In this document: piece by piece, positions 32,625-43,900 of the stretch
Position numbering within the stretch: position 1 is the stretch's first letter
How the letters are laid out: each line of letters begins with the position of its first letter
From: Lomentospora prolificans
Lineage: Eukaryota; Ascomycota; Sordariomycetes; Microascales; Microascaceae
Assembly (NCBI GenBank): GCA_029532625.1
Contig: JARFXM010000010.1
Location: 992,001 to 1,056,000, forward strand
Length of the DNA stretch: 64,000 nt
Reading direction: 5' to 3'
Notes under the pieces: model-generated
Databases searched by the model: none
What the model was told of the DNA's origin: nothing
What the model saw: only the letters and a program-made list of their open reading frames with translations
Position numbers and translations under genes: made by a program

Positions 32625-35600
32625 CGCCCGCCAAACTCTCAAAACTTTTTTTTTCTGCCGCTTCTCTGCTTTGGGAAGGCTCGAGCTTTGCTTCCCCGCC
32701 AAGTGGAAGATTTGATGGATGTCAAGCCAGTACGTACCGTGGTTTGCGGCGCCCCAATCTGAGGTCAGGTGACTATGCGCTGATATGTCACGTGAGAGTT
32801 TCAAGAGTCCCCTGCTCCCGAGTCAGTCCCACCAGCGAGTCGCGGGCCTATTCAGATTCAACGCAGTATTATGTCGAGAGTAAGTACCTTCGTAGGTCGA
32901 GGCCATCTTCACTAGGCAGCGACCAATAGCACGGATCTCTAAATATATCCGCTCTAATCAGGCATCAACCCAGATAAGATCTTGATAAACCCCAAGACTC
33001 CGCAGTTGTTGTCTCGTGTGTAAGGATGATCAAGCTAGTCTAGATTTCAGGAGCAAGGACCACTCGCGTCGGTATCGAATTTCCATTCCTACCATGCCGC
33101 CGACACCTTCTTTTCCTTCAATCGAAGGAAAAGTCGACTGAGGTACCTCGTACCAAGCGCGAAAATCAGGGGGCGTGCAGTTAGCGGGTATCCTAGACAG
33201 TGTGGCTGTGTTAAAATTACCTTTAGGGCAGAGGCAGCCATCTCGGTTCCACAACACGACCAGTAACCACTTATAATTGGCCAGTGTCACCCTCCATACC
33301 CAAGTTGAACGGGCGGCAGGTGAGCCGTGATTGGCCAAACGTAGTTTTTCGAACTCGTCCCCAGCCTGCTCGTCGTGTAATTCGGACCTTGCTGATGATT
33401 GCTATCAACCTTGTCTGCGACTAGACTGAATCCAGACGAGCCTCGAGGTGATTGGATGCGCAAAATTGTCAACGCCTGGTGTGTGCCTTCCGAGAGAAAT
33501 ATTCCTAAATGCAACTAGTGAAGCGTGTTGATTGAGTCGAATGCGCCCGGATTGCAGCATACGACATCCCACCTGGTCCATATTCATCAGCTCGAGTCAC
33601 CTGAGGAATATGAGTCCCTGGGAAGCTTCGGGTTACTGGGTCGCAACAAGCTCAAAGTTCGATCGCCACATTGTTTTGACGCGTTAACTTGGAAGATTGT
33701 ATTAATATCATACTTGTTGATACGCGTCCAACGCATCACCCAACTACCTCGGTAAAGCGACTCTAGCGATGAGGCCGGCTGTCAGGTGAAAGGCGAGATC
33801 CAAACACTCAGCCCCTCGATTTCAACGGCTCAGCTCAACGCTCCAAGAATAGTACGGCGCCGCGCCGCATCCGTCTCAGATGAGTTTGTTGGGTGAACTT
33901 GCTTCTTTTTTGGGTTCGCCATTCACACGACTTTCCTGAGAAGTTCCTCGGAATTTTGGGCGCTTTGATAATTTAGGCTTGCACCTTTTGACCGCCTTTG
34001 ACTTTTCGCCGACTGTCAAAAAGTTTGGTGGAATCACCCGGAGCGCTTATCTTTGTGCAGCACGAGACCATCAACCATCATCGCTGGCTTGAGGCGCAAC
34101 GTCAAGAGACAGACAGGCTGGCCCTGCCCCACAAAGCGCAGACCAGAAATGTATCTGTCCCATCTTACAGCGCACCCGTTGCTTCTGTACTCCTCGACAT
34201 CGCCATGTCTATTATTGATTTTGTTTCTTTTTCTTTTCCTTCCCCTGGACTAACACCTTTCGCGCCAGCGTCTCTTGCCAGCCCTGCAGCTATCTTGCTT
34301 CCCGATTAGGCATACAGCTAGCTGCCTCGAAAGCTTGCTCGCACTAACAAATAGAAGCAAACCTAATCCAACTAACAGTTACGCAACGATTTACACCTTT
34401 ACACACGTCAAAAGCCAAATAGCTCCGTTTGCACCATTCGTGATTCGACGGGTGTTTACAGCGGTTGTTTGCTATTCCGGTGCTTCCTTCAACCTCGCCG
34501 CCGTAAAGCTTGCATTTGCCTCCTTGTTAGCCGCATCATTCCTGGCAATCCGTCCGCGCCAGGCATCGAGACCCTTGTCTATTTGAGTAGTTCTGGGTTG
34601 TCCCCTCTGAAGTTCAAAGATCGCCCCACCCATGCCTCGTTTATTGATTTCTCTCGTCACTCGTCCTAGCTTCCCGGGAGCTCCTCGAATTCAAGAACTA
34701 CATCATGCCCAGTGTGACGCCACTCTTCACGTGCCCAGCTGTGGCGTCGAATGTGTAACACTGTGTGGCTGGACCCACTAAGGCAGCCAATAGATGCACT
34801 CGGTTAGGCAGGTCGCACCTTTCTGGTCCGAGCCCACTCCACAACAGCCACCACCCCTCCATGTGCATAAAATGTCAACCACCCGGGCCTCGACCAGAAA
34901 TTTTTCCCTCTGGGCCCTTTTTATTTCTCTTTTTTTCCCCTTCCCCCCCCCTTCCCTTTATTAAAAATCCCCCTCCCACCCCCAACGCTCCCATCCCACT
35001 CCTTCACGTGTTTTTGACCCTCTTTCTTCCCACACAAAGTCACTCGGTGCTGCTTTTTCTCGGCTCTCCTCCTGGCAAAAAGCACTGACCATTTCCTTTC
35101 TGGCCAACCAGAATTCCTCTTTGGTGAGTCCACACTGACCATTTTCCTTGTACCTCTGTCGTCCATTTCCCGTGCCCCGATAAAAAGCCAGATTTCCCGT
35201 TTTCCGTATAATCCGTGTACCGAAGGGAAAGGACCGGGGGGTGCGTTTGTTGCACTTCTGATAAATACCACGTCGCGCGCCGGTCGGGAAAATCCAACTG
35301 ACGTGCACGCGCTTTTCCCTCTCGAAAAGCTTCAAAATCATCCAACAGGAAGCTTCCGTCACAACCTCGCATCTGCCATCCAATCCACCTTCTTCCCTTT
35401 CTTCCTCCCCCAAACTCTCAACCACCTGCGCCCATATCTGCGACATTTGCAAATTATTCGATTATCTTCTTCTAACTGTGAGGACCTGGGCAGTCTTATT
35501 TTCCGAGAGGCAATTGACGATATACCTTAATACACCCTTACTGTTCCCGACCGCGGTTTACCCGATTTGATCTCTTGTCGCGCGTGCGCGCCCACCTTGG

Positions 35601-35713
35601 CCGGTTGCCCTCGTTTTATTTAATCATCACCTCGAATCGTCCTTGCGACAGTCGCGATCAACACGAGCCTCCAAGGTCGCTTCCTAATTGGGAAAGAGAC
35701 GTAGAACAACTTG

Positions 35714-35719
35714 GTAAGT
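35714..35719 (+). other. Possible 5' leader intron donor of the BET gene
   Basis: The sequence ACTTG followed by GTAAGTTGC is a strong fungal splice donor, 490 bp upstream of the bromodomain gene start, in a T/C-rich leader. Removing an intron from here would delete several upstream ATGs. The acceptor is not fixed from sequence alone. Confidence 0.35.
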
Positions 35720-36203
35720 TGCACCTTGCGCGCATTGCGCATTGCGCCTGCATCTATTCTTCTTCGAGGACTTGGCCTCACCTTCAACCTACCTGGGCTA
35801 CCATCGCCTTCTCGCATCGCGCCCTGTCATTCATCCTCATCTCCTGTGTCGTCGCGACCAGGATATATTGATGCGCAACCTCGGTGCAACTTGCATCGCG
35901 ACTTCTCCTTTTTTTTTTTGTTCCTGTCTCTTCGTTTCTCTTCTCTGCCGTCGACCCTGTCGTGACTGACAACTCCCGCTGAAGCGCTTGTTGCTTCGCG
36001 ATCGCATAACAGCCGTCGATAGCCTCTCGCACTCGCTAGCTGGAATTGTTCACTAAACAATCTCCTCTAGCTTGTCGCATGCACTACATCCAACCGTGCA
36101 CCCGCTGATAGCATCACCTGGTCGTCGCATCCTGATACTGTCGAGCGAGCCGCCTTTTCCGTAGATTTTTCTTCTTTCCTATTGCTCGTCCCGTCCCAAG
36201 TCC

Positions 36204-39192
36204 ATGGCGGCCATGGCGACACCAGAACCCAATGCTCCCGCACTGGAGCATAAGTCTGCGTCTCCGGAGGTATCTAAGGAACAAAAGACCGAGCTCAATG
36301 GGTATGCGCAACCCGCTCTTTGGTTGTTTGCACCGTAAAGCAAGCTTTTATTTTTAGCCACTTGGCTCTATATCATCCTTCCAACAATTGGTCACTAATT
36401 ACCATGCCGTATAGACACAAGCCGACCAGCCCCAAGACCGAAGGGGACAAAGTGGCGCCCAAGCTCAACGGTAGCGGAACAAAGTCGGAGAGCAACGGAA
36501 CGAACGGTGTAACAGATACCAAGGACGACTCCGCCTCTCATAAATCTGAAGACGCTCCCGTATCGAAACCGGACGAGGAGACCTCGAGGGCCAACACGAA
36601 ATCCGCCTCCCCAGCTCTCAAAGCCGAGGAGGAGGCGCCCGTGGCCGATACCAAAAAGAACGAGGACGTTGATATGTCCGATGCGAAACCGGCTGAGCCT
36701 ACCCCAGCCTCTCCCCTAGAGAAGCATTCGTCCGACGCGGCCCTCCCTACTGCTGACTCTAAAGAATCAGAGACGACTGAATCGAAACCTGCCGAGCCCG
36801 AGGAAACCCCCGCAGATAGCGGGGACGTCATGGCCGTCGACGAAAGGCGAGAGACCCCCGCGACAGAACAAGACGTACCCACACAAGGCCCGGAGGGCAT
36901 GTCCCAACTCAACATCACCGACGACACGCTTACTCAGTCTCCTGCCGCCGACCAAGTAGACGTTGCGATGGGTGACGCGCCAGCCTCTGCTAAACTCTCA
37001 CGGGAGCGCGATGATGATTCCGGCGATGAGCCCCTTGCGAAGCGCGCCAGGACCGAGCCCCAGGAGGAAGTCCAGGTTTCCACCAGCGTCGCCGATGGAG
37101 TTAAGAACTCTAAGGGCCTGCAGGGCATCGAGAACTGGAACAACACGAGTTTGGAGGCTCGAACCCTCACCCCCTACCAGATGCGGGAAATCCGACGCAT
37201 TATTGCCGGTGTAAAGAAGACCAAGAATGGCATGCACTTCAAGGACTCCGTCATCAAGATGTGGCCCACACTTTCGGCCGCGTACATGGCCAAGGTAGAT
37301 GATCCTACCGATCTGGGCGAGCTGGAGCGCGGACTACGCGATCAAGTCTTCACTACCTTGGGCGACTTTAAGCAGAGGCTCTCGCTCATTTACAAGAATA
37401 CGCTCACCTTCAATGGCGAGTACCACGATATTACTCACGCTGGCCTCAATGTTGTCGAGACCGTGTGGACCAAATCCTTGTCTGTGCCTGAGGAGGAGCC
37501 TCCACGTCCCAAGGCTACGTCAAAAGCTATGCCCTCTCGCCATCACGAACAACGGACCACGACACAGCAGCAAACCTCTGCAGCTGAAGCTCCCGCTCCC
37601 ACCCCACCGCCTGCCGTGGAACGCCCGCCTTCCAAGCCCAAGCATTCACAGGCTAATCGCCGAGCGTCAAGCACGGCGACCAGTCCTACGGACGGCGCAG
37701 AACAGACCTTCGCCCTGCCTCCTGGTGGCGTTCCTCAGATTAGGCGTGCTTCGACGAACGCGGACGGAGACAGGCCGAAGAGAGCTATTCACCCGCCCAA
37801 GAGCAAGGACATTGATTACTCGAACAAGTCGTCTGTCACTAAAAAGCACCTCAAGCCCGAGATACAATTTTGCGATGAGGTCCTTCGTGAGATTATGGAT
37901 GAAAAACATTACCATCTCAATGCTGCGTTCCTCGTACCCGTTGACCCGGTCGCCCTCGGCATCCCAACATATTTCAATGTGATCAAGAAGCCGATGGACT
38001 TGAGTACCATCTCGGCGAAGCTCAACGCGGGCGAATACAGTCACCCTAAACAGTTCCAACAGGACATGGACCTCATGTTCAATAACTGCTTCAAATTCAA
38101 CACGGCGGGCACGCCCGTGCATATGCAGGGCAAGCAGCTCAAGTCTCTGTTTCAGTCCGAGATGTCCAAAAAAGACCAATGGCTTGCCAAGCATGCATCT
38201 AGCAAGCCGGGTTCAACCGCCTCTGATGGCCAGAGCGACGACGAGTCTGAAGCCGAGGTAGAGGTCGTTGCGGGAGGGGACGCAGCCGTATTGGCTGCAA
38301 CTATCGCGACGTTGCAGGAGAAGCTGCAAGAAGAGACAACGAAGCTGAACCAGCTGTACATGGAAGATCTTCCGAATGAGGCGCTCATCAAGCTCCAGTC
38401 GACTGTGTTGTCGACGGTCCAACAGAGTTTGCTCGCGGAGAAGCAAAAGTATGCGGCCATGAAGTCGGATAAGCCTATCAAGGCCAAGCCCACCAAGACA
38501 GCCAAGCCCAAGGGTGGAGCTGGTGGACGTAAGTCAACCGGAGCCGCGGCACCTAAGAAGCCAGCTAGTACCGCCAAGAAGCCCACTAAGAAAGAGCGCT
38601 CGTGGGGTGCTGCGGAAAGGAATCAGATCGCCACTGCGCTCAGTGACCCCTCGTTCTCTAGCATTGAGCAAGCCATTTCCATCATCAAGAAGGATACAGG
38701 CCAAGCTGTAAGTATCAATCGTTTCGTTGTAGCGCCAAATGTGTGCATGTGTAGTATAGTGGCTGTTGTTGCGGATAGAAGTGCTGACTCGATGATGTTG
38801 CGCTCAAATAGGAGAACAATGCTGGTGTGCTCGAGTTGGATATTGACCAACTCAGTACCACGGCGATCCAAAAACTTTGGGATCTCTGCTCCAAGGCAGT
38901 TCCCGGCTTCGGACGCGACAGTGTACCCATGGCAGATGCGGGTGGCAGTAGCCCTCAGATGGACAATGCCACGGGGTCGCGGCCGCCCAAGGCCAAGAAG
39001 AAGAACAAGCCGATGAATGCACGGGAGCAAGAGGAGCGTATCAGCAAGCTTAAGGGGATCCGTGACCAGTTCCGTACGGGTGGTACTGGTGGTCAAGCGG
39101 GTTCCCCCAAGGCGGCTAACGATTCCATCACGGCGCTTACGCCTACCGCCATGGATGATAGCAGCGATTCGTCGGATTCGGAAGAGGAGTAA
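36204..39192 (+). CDS. BDF1: BET double-bromodomain protein (BDF1 type)
   Basis: Three exons, 36204-36301, 36415-38707 and 38812-39192, give 923 residues. Exon 1 encodes the first 32 residues (MAAMATPEPNAPALEHK) plus a split Gly codon, and exon 2 continues in frame with HKPTSPK. Residues 34-285 are acidic and disordered. Bromodomain 1 spans about 289-385 and is divergent. Bromodomain 2 spans about 513-615 and is classical: FLVPVDPVALGIPTYFNVIKKPMD in its ZA loop and NNCFKFN with the acetyl-lysine-binding Asn. A coiled region (LQEKLQEETTKLNQLYMEDL) and a Lys/Pro/Ala basic tract follow. The extra-terminal (NET) domain spans about 760-836 and crosses the last intron (SIISIIKKDTGQA-type end joined to ENNAGVLELDIDQL). 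The tail is SDSSDSEEE. BET proteins read acetylated histone H4 and recruit TFIID and remodellers. Confidence 0.93.
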
Positions 39193-40542
39193 GCTGCCGA
39201 AGCTGTGTCATGTTGGTGAAACGGAGGGATATTTTACTCCCTTGCATAGGTATTCCCTCCCATTTGTGCTGTCAAAGTGGTAGGATGCGGTCACGAGCAG
39301 GAAAGACCGGCTATGGATGACATGCGACGTGGCCTCTGGCCAATCATTGGACTGCGCTCGAGTCAGAGGCAATGATTTTGACTCCTTGCGAGGTGCCTTG
39401 AAGTGTCTTTAACCCATATGACTGCCGCACTAGCGGTTAGAGTCTGATACCTTTATCTAGTCTCTGTCGTTCGGTTAGGCCGTGAGGTAGAGCAAGGGTT
39501 GAGAGGAGAAAGGGAGAGCAGTGGAGGAGAGAGAAAAGGCAGGCAGTGGAGCAGGATAGTGGTATACCCCAAAGCGAGCGAATGAGGATGGCAACTTTGA
39601 CCTTTTTCCTTCCCCACAGGCCGGCCCCCTTATGCTAGAGGGGAAGGGGAAACATGAATAAAAGGAATGCAAAAGCAGGGTCGAGTCTGAGGCTTTCATT
39701 GAGTGTTTGTGTCTGTATGTACGAATTAGTTTCGGGGTGGTGTTGTGTAAGTTACTAATCTGTATATTCTCCATGTCTGCCGGGCCATGCTGAGATAGAA
39801 TTGATATGTGTGATAGTGTATGTGTATGGGTGCCTCTGTGACAGAGAGTCCGCTCGTGGTTGAGAAGGATGTTAGTGCGTGTACTAGGGAATGAAGCTGG
39901 AGGGGCAAGCAGTGATGCAGCAGCAGCCGGGCTGGAGACGGGGAGGGCGGTGGCATCGAATGCCCGGGAAAAGGAGTCATGGCGAGATGACGCCCCCATC
40001 AGCTCGCCTCGGGCTCCAGGAGACCAAAGCACAGCGGGAGGCGCTCAAAGAAAAGTCGGATGGTTCTGTTCTCTCGGCTTCGGTTTGTGCTTGTGGGTTT
40101 GTTTGTGCGGTGTGGTGGGGTGGCAGCAGTTTCGCAGAAGGGTAAAGAATCAAAAGTAAAAAATAAAATAAAAATGAAAATAAAAAAATTGAGGTCCCGC
40201 TTGTTCCCGTGCGGAGCATCCAATGGTTGGATCCGCGTCAAACATACATTGATTCTCAGAAACCCACGCCGTCTTGGCCCCCTTCTTTTTTTTCTTTTCT
40301 TCTTCAGGCGGGAAAGGCGGCCCGAAGATTCGTTTTCTCTCATGGCCAGCTTTGGCGGGCTTTGAACCTAGAGGATCTAGCGCTTGCGTCTGTGTTGAGA
40401 GCGTGCAGGGGAGACTTGCCAGCTGGGCAGGTGGTGATGTACTAGAAAGGTGGAGATACGTGCTCGGAAAGAGTTGGATCCTTTTCCTTGATGTGAAACT
40501 TACTTGTTGAGTGGAGTTTGGTATAGGAAAAGAGCACCTAGG

Positions 40543-40578
40543 TAATAGAGATCAATGATCAATCATTAATCTCTATTA
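40543..40578. repeat. 36-bp near-perfect palindrome
   Basis: The outer arms TAATAGAGAT (40543-40552) and ATCTCTATTA (40569-40578) are exact reverse complements. The inner arms AATGAT (40554-40559) and ATCATT (40562-40567) are also exact. The only mismatch is C40553 against A40568, and the centre is two bases. It could form a cruciform or hairpin with 16 of 17 pairs. It is intergenic, 1.35 kb past the BET gene stop. It may be a protein-binding site or a relic of a miniature element. Neither can be told from sequence alone. Confidence 0.85.
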
Positions 40579-40960
40579 ATTGATGGCAATCTGTCTGGGT
40601 GAGACCTCTATGGTGGGAAGTGGGTGATGTAGGTAGATACATTACTCTCGGAGGAGAGGACGTCTCTACCAATTTGTCTCTCGGAAAGAGGCTTAAAAAA
40701 AGTCTTGCATTCTTGGAACGTTGTGGATCGCAGGAGCGTGTTGGGCATTTGAACAGGGCTGTTTCACCTGCCACATTGACCTTGAAGGCTGGCTTAGAAT
40801 TGTGACAATCAATTCTTAATAATCCATGTGATGGACTGATGTCGTGAGCAGTTGCTCCATCCAATCCGGTGGGTTCAGTGCCCACATCCACGTGTTTAAC
40901 GACGGTGTTTAGCGCTGGCGTTTAACGTGCAAGTCCACTGATTCCAAGCCAGCTGGACAC

Positions 40961-40991
40961 TCATCAACTGAATGGCCCCAATAGTTGATGA
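40961..40991. repeat. Short inverted repeat
   Basis: TCATCAACT at 40961-40969 and AGTTGATGA at 40983-40991 are exact reverse complements around a 13-base loop. No T-tract follows, so it is not a terminator of bacterial type. Possibly a dimeric transcription-factor site. Confidence 0.7.
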
Positions 40992-43900
40992 ATCCACGGA
41001 TCTATTTTACTCTTACCCGAACCTCGTCAATGACAAAAACCCTCTATACTAGTCAGTGGACACGTCCTATCCTCAGGTGGTTGATGACATGGCTGGCTTA
41101 CCAACTAGTTAATATGATAAAAAATCCCAACCAGACCGAAAACCGACCCTTCTCCGACCCACCATCACATCACCCAAGAAGCTGCAGCAGCCACAGCACA
41201 AGAGAAGTCAACCTGCCGAATCTCACATATCCCATCACCCACGGGATCTCTCCCTTACAGACTGCACGTCCCCCTTCTCTCGTCTCTGCACCTAATATAG
41301 GCAGCCCCCCCTCAACGCCTCACTCGCGTATAACGCAAGGTAAACCGTAATTGCAGAAAAATGAGTATGCAGACGACAGGCCACTTTAGTCCTCTCAGAT
41401 TCAGCACAAGAGAAGGGTGTCATCGACGTTGAACAAGTCAATGGTTTGGCAAGGGGCCTAACGAGTAAAGCTTTTCTTTCCCATCCTTCCCACAGGTCCG
41501 GGTCGAAGAGGGATGAGGTTTCATTGCAGGGGTCGAAAAAGGCTGATGTTGGAATGAGGTGTGCAGAGTCCCATTAATACCCTATAGGGCATAGGAATTC
41601 TACTCATTTTCAGACATCACCTTTACCCTGGCCTGGGGATGCTAGGTCCAGAGTGACTATTACTTTCTCCTGCCTTCCGTAATAATACCAGCTGGCACAC
41701 CGAAAAACATTCCTTCTGCCAGCTTCCAGGGTTACGGATACAAAACAAATATTATGGCTGGCTGGCTTGAAGAACGAAGCGAGCAGGGGAGCTGCCCAAA
41801 TCAGCATGCAGCCACGCCAGCCACCTTCGGAACCCAGAACAGCACATACTATATTATTACGTAGAAAATTCTAGGCGAACTAAGGCCAGCGACGGTCATT
41901 AGCGTTGCATCACAGCTGGCGGTTTATCCAGGCGTCGGTGAGCGTGTAAGCCGGTACTCTACTTCGTTAAGGAGGGAAAGGAAAAAAATCGACATACGAT
42001 TACCGGCCGCCTGGTCGATCTATTTGTCCCAGAAAACGACAGTTCGCAAGATCAATTAGGATTGCGCCGACGGCTCTGTAGTCTCAACCCCGAGGATCCT
42101 CGTCATCTACATACATCACCACCATCTTTCCAGAACGAAACGGGTAAAGGTCCAAAGTTCGATTCTTACCATTTCGACCATCTCGCGCTAAAATCTGCAC
42201 TATCTCGAGATCAGGACGGAGAAACACCCTAGCCCTGAGATGGGGCCGATCCTCGCTTTGATCTCGATCCGCCAGCTGGCTTTCCAGTGCCATAAACACC
42301 GATCGATCTAGTGCGGGAAAAGGGGTCCTGCGTTGGTTGGTCAAATCAAATAACAGAATGGACAAGAAAAGCTTTAGGAAATCTTCACCTATGGGCGATC
42401 GGTATACCTTACTCTCGACACCGTCAGGGCCAACCCTTCGGCTTTGGGTGATGGAGAGCGTCTTTCAAAAAAGAAACGGAAAAAAAAAATGATACTAGAG
42501 GCCTAGTGCTGCCGATCGTTAGTGCGCAAATAACGGGTGTCACAGACCGATCCCAAATACTACTCGAGGCGGGTGCGTTTTCGCCAAGGTGACCCGATCC
42601 TGCTTCGAGTGCGGCGGGACAGGTAGTGCCCGCACTTGCGGGTTTTCTTTCCTTTTCATGAACTCTCGTTCTGAAGCAAGATTTGGGAAAATAGACAAGA
42701 CCAAGGGATGGCGTTTGAGGAAGCCCAGTGTCTCAGTCTACAGTGAGCCAGTCTGTCGGATTCCATTCTTTTGTGGGACTGGGCGTAAAAAGGCCAGCAT
42801 ACAAGCCTGAACATGCTGTTGCAACCATCCGGTCGGTTCCTATCCCGATAAACTGGCCAAGACGGTTGAGAAGGAAAGGAAACAAAAGTACTTCAACCAG
42901 CAGATACACCGATCTCGCCCATCCCGCATGTTTGGGATTCGACAGCTCTCCTTCCTCGGTTGCGTTGGCCGACAGGCAAGCGGCAGGACAATACTAATTA
43001 ATAGGCTCATGCTGCATGCAAAATATTTTGCAACGCACCAGCGCCCCTTTGCTTTTCCGAGCGGGAGATGAAGCCGCCAGACCCGTACCCTTACCCTTTT
43101 TGAACACGACGGTCGAAGATGCGTGAGCACAGCGCCTGAGTCTGAATTTCTTGTATTGATCGGATGGGGAAGTAGCTCGACCAAGCCGTCCGACCAAGCC
43201 GTCCAGTCCGAACGATGCGAGTTATTCTTATTAGGCCTCCTGCCTTCCTTTCTAAGGGCCCTATGAACTGGTCGAGGAAAATGCACTCAGAGACGTCTTG
43301 CTGCAGGTGTAAATGTCCTGGGTACTGTTACACTGCGGTGACAAGCAAAAGGAGAAGGGGGGATTTTGGGGGAAATCGATATTCTTCATCAGTTCAGCAG
43401 GCATTCAGTACGAAGTACCTCTGGAGGTTATCACCCCTGTTCCATTGCGTCTCTCCGCTGAATCGGCCAGTAAGAAGCTTGATGGAGGAACCGATGTGGA
43501 TTTCCGGGGATGCGAGGGTGCCTCGTTCGCAGCAGATTGTTTCTCAAACTCCGACCTCAACGTTTGGGTTCTGCAGACTCTGGGGCTCTCCAGCTCTCCT
43601 GGCCAATATATTTGTGAACAGTAACAGGCGGCACAAGCGCAGTGCTCTGCACAACTCCTGCACGTCTTTCTCTCCACTTCTCTTTCCCATCCTCCAATCC
43701 AGAAGTTTCTCTGTATGCGTGACTTCGGTATTAGTGTAATCGCTCTCACCCAGTCCAGATCCCAGCAGAAAACCCTTCTCCACTCCCAAGACGCAAGTGA
43801 ACAGCGATGAACCTGAATGACCCAATCAAGGGTCGGTGGCTTGCCCACTGTCTGTACACACTTCCTCACCTGGGTTACCGCCGACCAGGGATGTCATTGC

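Larger units (their letters stand above)
32381..36203. other. Divergent spacer between UTP5 and the BET gene
   Basis: This 3.8 kb region holds the UTP5 promoter on the left and the promoter and long leader of the bromodomain gene on the right. From about 34200 the sequence becomes strongly pyrimidine-rich on the plus strand, consistent with a transcribed leader. Several short upstream ATG frames occur. A canonical splice donor (GTAAGT) at 35714 suggests an intron in the leader. I see no other gene. Confidence 0.6.

Noticed and set aside
43215..43739. 174-residue plus-strand frame
   Set aside because: No recognisable domain, irregular composition and no splice support.
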